Positions 24,829-33,529 of a stretch of 64,000 nucleotides of DNA are shown here, piece by piece. A program made the position numbers and the translations under genes. This stretch comes from Thalassospira marina (GTDB lineage: Bacteria; Pseudomonadota; Alphaproteobacteria; Rhodospirillales; Thalassospiraceae). The notes beneath the pieces are model-generated. The model made no database searches, was not told the DNA's origin, and saw only the letters and a program-made list of their open reading frames with translations. The stretch lies in contig NZ_CP024199.1 in assembly GCF_002844375.1 (NCBI RefSeq), positions 62,001 through 126,000 of the forward strand. The letters run 5' to 3'. Position 1 is the stretch's first letter, and each line of letters begins with the position of its first letter.

Positions 24829-25875
24829 TTACATCAACAATGCTTCGTGGATCGGATGATCCGGGCTGTAGCGATGTTTTAAAAGATCGATCAGTTCGCG
24901 TGAAAACTGTTTGCCATCATCAAGAAGGCTGCGCAATTCCGGGTGGTTGCGGTCATTCTGGTCAATTTTTTCCAGCCGCTGGCGCGTTTCCGGGTCATTC
25001 AGGCGCGACAGGAAATGGTCATAAAGCGTAAGTGCGGCCAGGCTTTTATCGCCAAATACGGTTTGCAGGCGTGTAATAGGCGGCAATTGCAGCAATTCCG
25101 AAAGTTTCGCCCGTTTGCCAACATAATCAAAGCCAGCCGTTTCTGCCGCGGCAATGATACCGCCGAAATAGAGCATCTTGCGCGAAAAAACCAGTTTCAG
25201 GCGGCGCGGCGCCCAGGCCTTGGCGCGGCCTTCGCGGGTTTTGATTTCAAAATCAACGCTGATGGTGCGGTAATAGCGGATAACGTCATTAACCAGAAAG
25301 CGCGCGATTGAATCGCGCGTGACATTTTCGGTGACGTAATTGGCGATCAGTTCGTCAAAAAACGCGCGTTTTGCCGGTTCGTTATACAGCCATTCACATT
25401 CCAGCAAAAACAGAAGCCTTCGTGTGGTAATGGAATTGGTATCGCCATCCAGGCCAATGCGATTAACCAGTTCTTCGGCGGGTACATAGGCCGAAAACGG
25501 GCCACCAATGGCAGGTTTTTTGGCAACCATCGCACCTAAAATATCGCCCACCGCTTCATAGGGGGCAAGGTTGCGGTCTGCCTCGCGGCCAATCAGAAAA
25601 TAATCCAGATCGGACTGGTCCGATGCCTCGTGCCGGCCAAAGGACCCGGTTACCACCACACAAAAGGCGCTGCCATGCAAATGCCCGCCTAGGGCCTCGC
25701 GCATGTTTTGCAGGTGTTGGGCGGAATATTCCTGGTTTTGGCGAATGCAGTCAGGCAGCACAACCGGTTCCGTGTTGTTTTGATTGGTTTTACTTTTGTT
25801 ATTATTGGCACAACCATCTGCAATAAAAAACCGGCATTCCTGCCTGTATGCGCGCATTTTTACGTAAAACAGCAA
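24829..25875 (-). CDS. Nucleotidyltransferase-fold protein
   Basis: A protein of up to 348 residues with one clear nucleotidyltransferase motif, VVVTGSFGRHEASDQSDLDYFL near residues 73-94 (Gly-Ser then Asp-x-Asp), as in the N-terminal domain of PII uridylyltransferase, MNT and related enzymes. The remaining 250 residues are mainly helical and contain no HD, ACT or CBS motif that I can see. The start is uncertain: the first 35 residues (Cys- and Asn-rich) may not be translated. It is a stand-alone gene, convergent with the LysR gene. Donor nucleotide and target are unknown. Confidence 0.75.
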   Translation of the reverse strand: MLFYVKMRAYRQECRFFIADGCANNNKSKTNQNNTEPVVLPDCIRQNQEYSAQHLQNMREALGGHLHGSAFCVVVTGSFGRHEASDQSDLDYFLIGREADRNLAPYEAVGDILGAMVAKKPAIGGPFSAYVPAEELVNRIGLDGDTNSITTRRLLFLLECEWLYNEPAKRAFFDELIANYVTENVTRDSIARFLVNDVIRYYRTISVDFEIKTREGRAKAWAPRRLKLVFSRKMLYFGGIIAAAETAGFDYVGKRAKLSELLQLPPITRLQTVFGDKSLAALTLYDHFLSRLNDPETRQRLEKIDQNDRNHPELRSLLDDGKQFSRELIDLLKHRYSPDHPIHEALLM

Positions 25876-26026
25876 TATTTCACTGCCAATGACTGGTTTT
25901 TAACCGGCTGGTGAATAGATTAAGCCCATAACACACAAACAGGACCGCCCAACGCGGCCTGAATGAAAAAGAAGTACCGCCAAGGCACACGGTACATGGT
26001 TGGTTGATCGCACAAGCAAACAAAGG

Positions 26027-26581
26027 ATGCCTGTTAAAGTGCAGCTTCGTAAATTTTTGATGGTATTGCCCGTCATCGGCGGTTTGGGGGCAATGGCAAC
26101 GCATGCATATGCCGAAACCGAACAGACCTTCAATGACATGTCGGCACAGGAAATTCGCGACCATATCGAAAACAAACACCCGGCTGCCTATTATATCCTG
26201 GCGCAAAAACTGTTTAACGATGAACAGCGCCAGGAAGCGGTTTTCTGGTTTTATGCCGGGCAGTTGCGCTATCGCGTTTATTTGACCTGCCATCCCGATT
26301 TGCCTGCGGATGGCGATCCGGCCCTGTTTGGATCGCTGACCGAACAAATCGGCCGTCCGCTTAATGTTTATGCCTTTGGCGATGTCGAAGCCCTGACCAC
26401 GACCATTGATCGCGTTCTTGATTGGGACCAGCAAACGCCAAATGGCTATACCCCCAAAACGCAATGTGTTGATGCGGTAAAGCTGCAACGGGCGGGGCTT
26501 GATGACCTGCGCCGCATGGTCAGTAGCCGCGCAGATGACATTCGCGAGACCCGCCGCGAGAACGGATTGCCAAACCATTAG
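26027..26581 (+). CDS. Exported hypothetical protein, 184 residues
   Basis: A probable periplasmic protein: signal peptide at 1-28 (MPVKVQLRKFLMVLPVIGGL, cleavage near AYA) and a soluble helical region with AAYYILAQKLFNDEQRQEAV then FWFYAGQLRYRVYL, which looks like a Sel1/TPR-type helix pair. Two Cys (in LTCHP and TQCVD) could form a disulphide. ATG at 26027 is chosen; a TTG at 26000 would add nine residues. I do not recognise a named family. It stands alone. Confidence 0.7.
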   Translation: MPVKVQLRKFLMVLPVIGGLGAMATHAYAETEQTFNDMSAQEIRDHIENKHPAAYYILAQKLFNDEQRQEAVFWFYAGQLRYRVYLTCHPDLPADGDPALFGSLTEQIGRPLNVYAFGDVEALTTTIDRVLDWDQQTPNGYTPKTQCVDAVKLQRAGLDDLRRMVSSRADDIRETRRENGLPNH

Positions 26582-26625
26582 AATCCAATGGATTTTAACG
26601 ATTCGTTCACATTTTGACCCCAGCT

Positions 26626-26689
26626 TTATCCACCGCGAAAATGCCTGATTTCCCGTCTTTTTCACATTTTATCCACAGGATTCTCCACA
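26626..26689 (+). promoter_or_regulatory. Three DnaA-box-like nonamers in tandem
   Basis: TTATCCACC at 26626-26634, TTATCCACA at 26669-26677 (the E. coli consensus) and TTCTCCACA at 26681-26689, all in the same direction within 64 bases. Being in a convergent intergenic region they are not promoter elements. A DnaA-titrating or minor binding locus is possible; an origin is not supported by the neighbouring genes. Confidence 0.4.
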
Positions 26690-26800
26690 TGCCCTGTTGG
26701 CAAAATGGGTAAATTTTACGGGTGAATCACAGGCTGTGCGGGGTGGTGTGGCATTCTATCTATGCTCATTAAGGCTGATCCAATTTTGCCTGCATAAACG

Positions 26801-26832
26801 CCCACAGGCCGGGAAATACCCCGGCCTGTGGG
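26801..26832 (-). terminator. Strong hairpin downstream of the MFS gene
   Basis: CCCACAGGCCGGG and CCCGGCCTGTGGG make a perfect thirteen-base-pair stem with a six-base loop, 67 bases past the MFS stop codon on the minus strand. A T-run is weak (CGTTTATG), so it may be a weak terminator or a 3'-end stabiliser. Confidence 0.5.
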
Positions 26833-26898
26833 AATGGTGTGGTGTGTCGGCAGGTGTTTCGTCTTAAATTTAAAGCCGCTCAAGCCGTGAAATTGCGT

Positions 26899-28104
26899 TT
26901 ACTTGGCAGCGCAGGTGGCATTGCGGCGGCGGATTTGCCCGGTCAGGGCAATGGCGGCAAGGGCGATCAGGATCATGCCATAGCCGTTTGCCGTATTGAT
27001 CAACCCGGCGGCGCGGACCATTGTACCTGCCAGCAGGGCCGGGACACTGAATGCCAGATAGGACATGATATAAAAGGCCGCCATCAGGCCAGCGCGCTGA
27101 TGGGGAGCGGCAAGCGGAACCAGCGTGCGGACCGCGCCAAGGAAGCTGGCCCCAAACCCGATACCGGCTACCAGAAAACCGGCAAAAACCAGCCATAACT
27201 GCGCGCTATTGATGGCCACCAGAATAAGGGCGATGCCCGTTGCCTGGGTGACAGTACCAAACCGCAAAACAGGTTCGGGGTTTTTGGTGCGGAAAATCAT
27301 TACCGATGCCGCACCTGCCAGTGTCAGGACTGCAACCGCAATCCCGCCATTAAGGGATGATGTTGACCCCGTTGCCGTTGCAATCAGCGACGGTGCAAGC
27401 GACAGGGCAAAGCCACCCAGCGCCCAGGACGCAATATTGGAAGGCACAATTTCCAGCATGGCCTGGCGTGCGGCAACCGGCACCGATATGCGCGGCATCA
27501 GCGATTTCAGCGCGCCACGCTGGCGTTTTGCGGTTTCAGGCAGGCCCCAAACCATCAGCGCCTGAATGGCCATCAGGGCGCTTAGGCACCAATAGCTCAA
27601 ATGCAGGGGCATCGGCGCATATTCGACCAGAATACTGGAAATCAGGGCGCCCGCTGCCAGGCCAATCAGGGGGGAAATGCTGTTGGCAAGCGGACCTTTG
27701 TGATGGTCACTGTCAAAAAGGGCCGCGGCCAGTACGCTGGTGGCAATGCCCGTGGCAAAACCCTGCACAACGCGCGCCAGTAGCAAATCGCTGACCGAAC
27801 CGGCATTGATAAACAGGGCCATCGACAATATTTCCAGGATCAGGGCCGCAAAAATAACCGGTTTGCGCCCGATATGGTCTGACAGCGAACCAAGAACAAG
27901 CAACGAAATCAGAAGTGTGAAAGGATAGATGGCAAAAATCAGCGTCAGCATCGTGGCCGAGAAATGCCAGTCTTCCTGGTAAAGATGGTACATTGGCGTT
28001 GGCGTTGCCGATGCAGCAAGAAAGGTCACAAGAACCAGAGACAGAAACCACCGGACGGCAGGATTGGGCGCCTCTGATACAGGGGGATTTGCCGGGGTGC
28101 TCAT
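26899..28104 (-). CDS. MFS transporter under TetR control
   Basis: A twelve-segment inner-membrane carrier of 401 residues. The loop after TM2 has GSLSDHIGRKPVIFAAL, the MFS signature for drug and sugar carriers, and ARVVQGFATGIATSVLAAAL follows in TM4-5, as in multidrug and arabinose-type exporters. ATG 28104 is preferred (GGAG six bases before) over the in-frame ATG at 28116. It is divergent from a TetR gene with two matched palindromes between them, which strongly suggests a repressed drug or metabolite efflux pump. Substrate unknown. Confidence 0.9.
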   Translation of the reverse strand: MSTPANPPVSEAPNPAVRWFLSLVLVTFLAASATPTPMYHLYQEDWHFSATMLTLIFAIYPFTLLISLLVLGSLSDHIGRKPVIFAALILEILSMALFINAGSVSDLLLARVVQGFATGIATSVLAAALFDSDHHKGPLANSISPLIGLAAGALISSILVEYAPMPLHLSYWCLSALMAIQALMVWGLPETAKRQRGALKSLMPRISVPVAARQAMLEIVPSNIASWALGGFALSLAPSLIATATGSTSSLNGGIAVAVLTLAGAASVMIFRTKNPEPVLRFGTVTQATGIALILVAINSAQLWLVFAGFLVAGIGFGASFLGAVRTLVPLAAPHQRAGLMAAFYIMSYLAFSVPALLAGTMVRAAGLINTANGYGMILIALAAIALTGQIRRRNATCAAK

Positions 28105-28117
28105 ATGCATCTCCATA

Positions 28118-28136
28118 AAAGCAAATTATTTGCGTT
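28118..28136. promoter_or_regulatory. TetR operator, MFS side
   Basis: The core GCAAATTATTTGC (28121-28133) is a perfect palindrome 17 bases before the MFS start codon. It shares 16 bases (CAAATTATTTGCGTTA) in inverted form with the operator on the other side, so one repressor most likely binds both. Confidence 0.75.
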
Positions 28137-28164
28137 AGGCGCAGTGTGGTATAAAAACTCGCTT

Positions 28165-28183
28165 AACGCAAATAATTTGTGTT
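28165..28183. promoter_or_regulatory. TetR operator, tetR side
   Basis: AACGCAAATAATTTGTGTT is a 19-base inverted repeat with a single mismatch, ending 12 bases before the TetR start codon. Placed over the start region of the regulator gene, it implies autoregulation. Confidence 0.75.
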
Positions 28184-28195
28184 AAGGTATTTTTC

Positions 28196-28762
28196 ATGAC
28201 GATTCACAAAGGCATACGCACCGGTGGCCGTAGCGCCCGGGTTCAGCAATCCATTCATGACGCGGTGAAAGACCTGCTGGCGAGTCATGAGCGCTCGGAT
28301 GTGACCGTGCCGATGATTGCGCAAAAGGCAGGGGTAACCCCGTCAACGATCTATCGGCGCTGGGGTGATCTGGCGACATTGCTGGCCGATGTTGCACTGG
28401 AACGCTTTGAACCCGATGAAAAGCTGGCCGATACCGGCAGTTTTCATGGTGATGTGCTGGCTTATGCCGAACAGTATTTAGATGAAATGGGTTCCAGCCT
28501 GGGCCGGTCGATGTTGCGTGATGTCACTGCCACCGACGATAACCAGTGTGCGCGGCGCTGTGCGGAAATGATTACCACCCGTTTGCAGGTACTGGCCGAA
28601 CGCGCCACAGCACGCAATGAACCCTACCCGCCGATTGACCGGGTGGTGGATATTATTTTTGCCCCGATGGTTTATCGCATCCTATTTTCCGAAAAGAACC
28701 CCGATACCGATTATGTCCGCGATCTGGTGGATCGCTGTATGGCCGAAAATTCGGCCGGCTGA
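28196..28762 (+). CDS. TetR-family transcriptional repressor
   Basis: A 188-residue dimeric repressor. The helix-turn-helix is VPMIAQKAGVTPSTIYRRWG at residues 37-56, followed by LATLLADVALERF; the C-terminal ligand domain is of the TetR_C type. It is divergent from the MFS gene, and the two palindromic sites between them indicate that it represses both. A GNAT gene follows 27 bases downstream and is probably co-transcribed, so the regulon may couple efflux and acetylation of a toxic compound. Confidence 0.93.
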   Translation: MTIHKGIRTGGRSARVQQSIHDAVKDLLASHERSDVTVPMIAQKAGVTPSTIYRRWGDLATLLADVALERFEPDEKLADTGSFHGDVLAYAEQYLDEMGSSLGRSMLRDVTATDDNQCARRCAEMITTRLQVLAERATARNEPYPPIDRVVDIIFAPMVYRILFSEKNPDTDYVRDLVDRCMAENSAG

Positions 28763-28789
28763 CAACGGCATCAGGCGAGGGTCCGGGCA

Positions 28790-29362
28790 ATGGACGATAA
28801 GGGTTTGGCAGATGAAACAGCCCGTCATGGTCAGAATGCCGATGGCCCCGCCATTGTTGCCATTGGTAATGGCGAATGGAAAACAGCAAGGCTGACATTG
28901 CGCGTCCCGCAGCAAGATGACCTTTCATTCCTTCAGGATATGTTTTCCCGCCCCGAATTAACCCGCCACCGACCAAACCCGACACCAGATGATGCCAGCA
29001 CCACCCGCGACAGGATGGCGCGTGATAGGGCGCATTGGGCCGAACACGGTTTTGGCCGCTGGGCGGTCCTGGTGGATGGGCGGCGCATCGGTTTTGGCGG
29101 GGTGACGCAGTCCTTGCAATTTGAAGGGCTTAATCTTTCCTATCATCTGCATCCTGATTATTGGGGCAAAGGCTATGGTCTTGAAATTGCCAGGGCCGCC
29201 ATTGCCTTTGCGATCAATGACCTTGCTGCGCAGCGGATCATTGGTCTGGCCCGGCCAGCCAACCCGGCCTCGCAACGGGTATTGCTTCGCGCGGGGCTGG
29301 TTTATCAGCGTGATGTGCCCCTGCATGGTGCCATGACCGGGCTGTTTGAACTGCGCTGCTAA
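28790..29362 (+). CDS. GNAT acetyltransferase, RimJ/RimL type
   Basis: A 190-residue acetyltransferase: ARLTLRVPQQDDLSFL starts the fold, LSYHLHPDYWGKGYGLE is the acetyl-CoA-binding loop, and NPASQRVLLRAGLVYQ the C-terminal motif. RimJ/RimL-like members acetylate protein N-termini or small amines. About 30 extra polar residues precede the domain. It lies 27 bases after the TetR gene and is probably under its control. Confidence 0.87.
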   Translation: MDDKGLADETARHGQNADGPAIVAIGNGEWKTARLTLRVPQQDDLSFLQDMFSRPELTRHRPNPTPDDASTTRDRMARDRAHWAEHGFGRWAVLVDGRRIGFGGVTQSLQFEGLNLSYHLHPDYWGKGYGLEIARAAIAFAINDLAAQRIIGLARPANPASQRVLLRAGLVYQRDVPLHGAMTGLFELRC

Positions 29363-29567
29363 CCCGGTGTTGGCGCGAAGGAATGCTGGCCGCCTGTGAA
29401 TAAGGTCACCGGTTTGGGGGCCAAACCTGAAACAGGGATCGTTTTATCGCCCCGGTTGGTTGACCCCTTCGCCGTTACGGGTTTCAATATATCCCTTGGT
29501 ATAATTTGGGGCAAAAGCCAAACGGCATGGCATGGGGTGCCAGGCGTGGTTTGGCAGGGGGTATTCA

Positions 29568-31136
29568 ATGCAGAAAACGGCTATTGGGGGGCTGTTGCTG
29601 GCAACGGCCATGTTGCTGGCGGGCTGTAGCGTTACGGGCGAAGAAGCACATCAAAGCCTGGTCGAAGAAATCCAGTATCGCGGGCATAACCCGTTCATCA
29701 AGGCGGCCGAGGTCAAGGAACTGGAAAAACGCATTCAGGCGATTTCACTGGCGCCAGACCTTTATGATGATCCGTTCGGGGTGCAGTTTAATCCGCGCAA
29801 TATGGCCATTCTGGACAATTTCAAGGATCAGTATGATCATCCCGGCATGATGCGCGATATCAACCTTGCGCGGCAGGGTTTTGATGCGGCCGTTGCCGCC
29901 CATTATCCACGCATTGGTCTTGCCACGAATTGCGACCTGGCTTCGAGCGATGGTTATTTCATGAATAATGATGACCAGCCCCACCAGTTTGACTGGCAAT
30001 TCATTCAGGGGGATTGCGAAGATGGTCTGGTGCAGGGTGTCGCCCGCGTAACGGCAACTAAACCCGCCAAAGCCGATTTTGTCGGCCGGTTTGACCGTGG
30101 CACCATGCTCGAAGGGGTGTTTACCACCACCCAGCCCGATGGCGCGCGTATCATCCAGATTGGTGGTGTCAGCTTTGATGGCCGGGTGGCGCGCCTGCTT
30201 TCCAGCAAATTTAATGTCAATGGCTATCAGTGGCATCGCTTTGGCGATTTTGCCGCCAATAACAAGTTTGATGGCTTTGGCATCAATGTCTGGGGCTATA
30301 CCAATAAAATGATGGTTCGCGCCGTCGGGACCTTTGAAAATGACGAATTGGAAGGTTTTGCCGGAAAGCAGGAATTACGCACCGTTGGTGATGGTAAATT
30401 CTGGGCCACCTGGCTTGGCATGTATTCCAAGGGCACGTTAAATGGCCTTGGTGCCTGGACCAACGGCATCAGCCACATCAAGGTCGGCCAGTGGCAGGAT
30501 GGAGAAATGAACGGTGTGGGGTATGGCCAGTTCGCATCCTATGAAAGCGACTATCACGAATTTTATGCGGGCCGCTTTGAAAAGGGTGAACGCCAGGGGG
30601 CGTTTCAGGTGCTGGCACAAAACAGTTTTGGTGAAGGCACCAAGGTCGAACAGTATCAGAACGGCAATTATATTGATGATTCCGAAGATGATTTTGATTT
30701 CGGGCAGCTTTTTGCCGTTGCGGCGGGGGCGGCGATCATTGGGGGGGCTGATATCCCCGATGCTGCCAAGGTCGATATTGGCACCGCCTTTATGGCCGAT
30801 GTCATGAGCGATACCGGAACCACCAATATGCAGTCGCTGCAAAATACCTATCAGCAGCAATTGCAGCGTAACAATAATGTGCCCGCCGTTGCAGGAACGG
30901 CACAACAGGCAAGTGCCACCGCCAAACCTGCCGGGGGCTTGAAAACCTATAATGCCAAAATCACCTGCGAGGATACCGGCGTTACCAATACCATCCCGGT
31001 GCCCTATCGCACCGAAGCCTGCCGGATCGCGGCAATCGATTTCGCCCAGACCTTTGCCTGCAACAAACTTGACCAGGACCGCGTCACGCGTAATTGCCAG
31101 TCTGCCTGTGGCGACCCGCAATGTTTGCAGCAATAA
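29568..31136 (+). CDS. Lipoprotein with MORN-like repeats
   Basis: A 522-residue envelope lipoprotein. The signal MQKTAIGGLLLATAMLLAGC has the lipobox LAGC, with Cys20 as the lipidated residue. The middle (about residues 170-360) carries MORN-like units, for example GTFENDELEGFAG, GMYSKGTLNGLGAW and GQWQDGEMNGVGYG, which form beta-hairpins used for membrane or protein contact. A Gly/Ala hydrophobic stretch near 390-405 and a Gln/Asn-rich segment follow; the C-terminal 60 residues contain six Cys. ATG 29568 is chosen over the frame from 29532 because it gives the lipobox signal. Function unknown. Confidence 0.85.
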   Translation: MQKTAIGGLLLATAMLLAGCSVTGEEAHQSLVEEIQYRGHNPFIKAAEVKELEKRIQAISLAPDLYDDPFGVQFNPRNMAILDNFKDQYDHPGMMRDINLARQGFDAAVAAHYPRIGLATNCDLASSDGYFMNNDDQPHQFDWQFIQGDCEDGLVQGVARVTATKPAKADFVGRFDRGTMLEGVFTTTQPDGARIIQIGGVSFDGRVARLLSSKFNVNGYQWHRFGDFAANNKFDGFGINVWGYTNKMMVRAVGTFENDELEGFAGKQELRTVGDGKFWATWLGMYSKGTLNGLGAWTNGISHIKVGQWQDGEMNGVGYGQFASYESDYHEFYAGRFEKGERQGAFQVLAQNSFGEGTKVEQYQNGNYIDDSEDDFDFGQLFAVAAGAAIIGGADIPDAAKVDIGTAFMADVMSDTGTTNMQSLQNTYQQQLQRNNNVPAVAGTAQQASATAKPAGGLKTYNAKITCEDTGVTNTIPVPYRTEACRIAAIDFAQTFACNKLDQDRVTRNCQSACGDPQCLQQ

Positions 31137-31184
31137 GGGCCTGATGCCAGCAGCGCATCGCTTCGTGATGCGTTAAAGCAATGT

Positions 31185-31222
31185 AAAACCCGGCAGGTTT
31201 AACCTCTGCCGGGTTTTGTTTT
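31185..31222 (+). terminator. Intrinsic terminator, probably bidirectional
   Basis: AAAACCCGGCAG and CTGCCGGGTTTT pair around a nine-base loop and are followed by GTTTTGG on the plus strand and TTTTACATT on the minus strand. It separates the MORN lipoprotein gene and the convergent KtrB-like gene. Confidence 0.88.
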
Positions 31223-31252
31223 GGGCGCATCAGGGGATAACAGATGCGGCCG

Positions 31253-32593
31253 TTACCCCAGGTAAATCTGGCTGGATGGGTAGCGAATGCGCGGTGGCAT
31301 GCGGGTGGCAAGGAAAAAGCCCAGCGTTAAAGGCCCGACCCGGCCAATGAACATGGTGAAGATAATGACGGTGCGGCCAATGGTATCAAGCTCGGTCGTG
31401 ATACCGCGCGACAGGCCAACAGTGCCAAAGGCCGATGCGACCTCGAATAACAGGTCCAGAAAATCGCCATCATGGGCGATCGTCATTAAAAACAGGGCGG
31501 CAGCAACAATCAGCATGCTGATCATGGTTAGTGCCAGCACCTTAAGGACTTCTTCAAGGCCAATGGAACGGCCAAAGGCATGAAGCTGCTGACGGCGTTT
31601 GAAAAAGGCCACCGTTGCCAGCAACAGAACAATAAAGGTGGTAACCTTGATGCCCCCAGCGGTGGATGTACTGCCGCCGCCAATCAGCATTAACAGGATG
31701 AAGGTTAGCGTGGTGCTGTCATGCATCCCCGCAATATCAGTGGTGTTAAACCCGGCTGTACGGGTGGTGGTGCCCTGAAACCAGCTGATTTGCAGCTTGT
31801 CGAGAATATCGGGCACAGCACCCAGCGTGGCGGGATTATTCCATTCCAGAATGGCAAATGAAGCAACCGACCATAAAATCAGCGCGGCACTACCGCTTAG
31901 CATTAATTTGCTGTGTAGCGAAAATTTTTGCCAGCGTCGGACATAGTAAATGTCAGACAGCACACTGAACCCCAAGCCCCCGATCAGCAACAGGCCCGGA
32001 ATGGTGAAATTGACCAGCGGGTTGGTGGCATAACGTGTCAAACTGTCAGGAAACAGAGAAAAACCGGCATTGTTAAAGGCCGATACGGCATGAAACAGCG
32101 ATAGCCAAATGCCTTCGGCCCAGCCAGCATCGGGGATGAAAACAAAACCCAGCAATATCGCCCCGATCAATTCGCACAATAAAACAACGCGCAAAATCAC
32201 CTTCACCAGACGTAACAGGTCGCCAACGGATGTCTGGTTTAAATCTTCGCGCAGATAGGTGCGGTGGGGAATATCAATTGGCAGGCCCAGAACCGAAAGG
32301 ACAAGGGCGGCAAATGTCATTAACCCTAACCCGCCCAGCTGGATCAGGACCAGCACCACGATCTGGCCAAACAGACTGAAATGGCTGCCAACATCCACCA
32401 CCGACAGGCCGGTTACCGTGACCGCCGATGTGGCAGTAAACAGCGCATCAGACCAGGCCAGCGGTTGCGACACGCCAGGAATTTTCAAAAGGCAGGTGCC
32501 CAGAATGATCAGGATGGCATAGGTCGCAGCCAGGACCGCCGGGGGCGGAACCCGAAATTTTTGCGACGAAATACTGGGCAGCGAAATTTGCAT
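31253..32593 (-). CDS. Potassium uptake protein, TrkH/KtrB family
   Basis: The membrane pore subunit of a Ktr-type K+ uptake system, 446 residues, at the shorter KtrB length. Four pore-loop motifs with the filter glycine are visible: SAVTVTGLSV, SAFNNAGFSL, TTRTAGFNTT and SAFGTVGLSR. It is encoded directly after its cytoplasmic partner gene (ktrA-like, 32677), 83 bases apart on the same strand. Sodium dependence is common in this family but not shown by the sequence. Confidence 0.93.
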   Translation of the reverse strand: MQISLPSISSQKFRVPPPAVLAATYAILIILGTCLLKIPGVSQPLAWSDALFTATSAVTVTGLSVVDVGSHFSLFGQIVVLVLIQLGGLGLMTFAALVLSVLGLPIDIPHRTYLREDLNQTSVGDLLRLVKVILRVVLLCELIGAILLGFVFIPDAGWAEGIWLSLFHAVSAFNNAGFSLFPDSLTRYATNPLVNFTIPGLLLIGGLGFSVLSDIYYVRRWQKFSLHSKLMLSGSAALILWSVASFAILEWNNPATLGAVPDILDKLQISWFQGTTTRTAGFNTTDIAGMHDSTTLTFILLMLIGGGSTSTAGGIKVTTFIVLLLATVAFFKRRQQLHAFGRSIGLEEVLKVLALTMISMLIVAAALFLMTIAHDGDFLDLLFEVASAFGTVGLSRGITTELDTIGRTVIIFTMFIGRVGPLTLGFFLATRMPPRIRYPSSQIYLG

Positions 32594-32676
32594 GGGCGGG
32601 ACTGTTTACCTGTGGGTCAACTGGCAGGGGTTCGGTGGTCGATAACGGGCGGGCAGCAGAATGGGCAATATCCTGC

Positions 32677-33348
32677 CTAAAGGGTATCGCCAAACAGGCG
32701 CAATTCGGTGCGCCGGCCCAGAACCATCATCTTGTCGTCTTTCTTAAGCGCGATATCATCCTCGCAGCCCAGAAATTCGCTGCCGCGCATCACACCAAGG
32801 CAGCGTGTTTCGTATTTTTCGCCAATTTTAAGTTCGGCCAGTGTTCTGCCTTCAAGTTCCTCGGGGATATTGATGTTGATGACATGGAAATTGTTCCCCA
32901 GGCTAAGGTAATCCCGCACCACCGGGTTATGGAGCATCTGGGCGATGTGCTGGCCCATTTCCTGTTCGGGCAGAATAACCCGGTCTGCCCCCATTTTGCT
33001 GAGGATACGGTGGTGGGTTTTGCTAAGCGCCTTGACCCAAACCGTTTTGATCCCCAGCAGCTTCACATTCATGGTGCACAGGATATTGGCTTCCAGATCC
33101 TCGCCAATGGCAACAACGGCAACGTCGTAATGGTCCGCGCCAGCCTGGCGCAGGGCCTCTTCATCGCGGCCATCGGCAATTACGGCTTCGGCAACGGTAT
33201 CGGCGAGGTCGCTGACATTTTTTTCATTCACATCAATGCCCAGAACCCGGTTGCCAAAGCGGGCCAGTTCGGTGGCAATGGTGCCGCCAAATGTGCCCAG
33301 ACCAATGATGACAAAGCTGCGTTTAATCTTGTCTTTGGTTTGTGCCAT
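32677..33348 (-). CDS. Potassium channel regulatory subunit, TrkA/KtrA family
   Basis: A cytoplasmic protein of 223 residues with an RCK_N Rossmann domain (FVIIGLGTFGGTIATELAR at about 12-30, GIDVNEK) and an RCK_C domain from about 140. It binds ATP/ADP or NAD and forms a ring that gates the KtrB pore encoded downstream. ATG at 33348 (MAQTKDKIKRSF) gives the family length; a start at 33399 would add 17 unconserved residues. Confidence 0.93.
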   Translation of the reverse strand: MAQTKDKIKRSFVIIGLGTFGGTIATELARFGNRVLGIDVNEKNVSDLADTVAEAVIADGRDEEALRQAGADHYDVAVVAIGEDLEANILCTMNVKLLGIKTVWVKALSKTHHRILSKMGADRVILPEQEMGQHIAQMLHNPVVRDYLSLGNNFHVININIPEELEGRTLAELKIGEKYETRCLGVMRGSEFLGCEDDIALKKDDKMMVLGRRTELRLFGDTL

Positions 33349-33529
33349 GAAAGGGACGATCCTGGTTTTGGGAAACGAACGGGACGGGCCATTTGCCACA
33401 AGGGAATGGTGCCATTGGCGAGTTTTGCCAATGGTATTTTAAGGGCCAAACGCACAACGCGCCGTTAAGGCGACTTGTTCCGTCCTGCGCGCCGGGCAGC
33501 GCGGGTGTTTCAGTTAATTTGCCAGTGGT

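Larger units (their letters stand above)
26582..26898. other. Intergenic region with DnaA-box-like repeats and a long hairpin
   Basis: A 317-base gene-free stretch between convergent genes. Its first part is AT-rich and holds three DnaA-box-like nonamers (26626-26689); its last part holds a thirteen-base-pair hairpin (26801-26832). Confidence 0.6.

Noticed and set aside
26582..26898. Chromosomal origin of replication
   Set aside because: DnaA-box-like sites occur, but no dnaA, dnaN, hemE, parAB or gidA is nearby and only three sites are seen.
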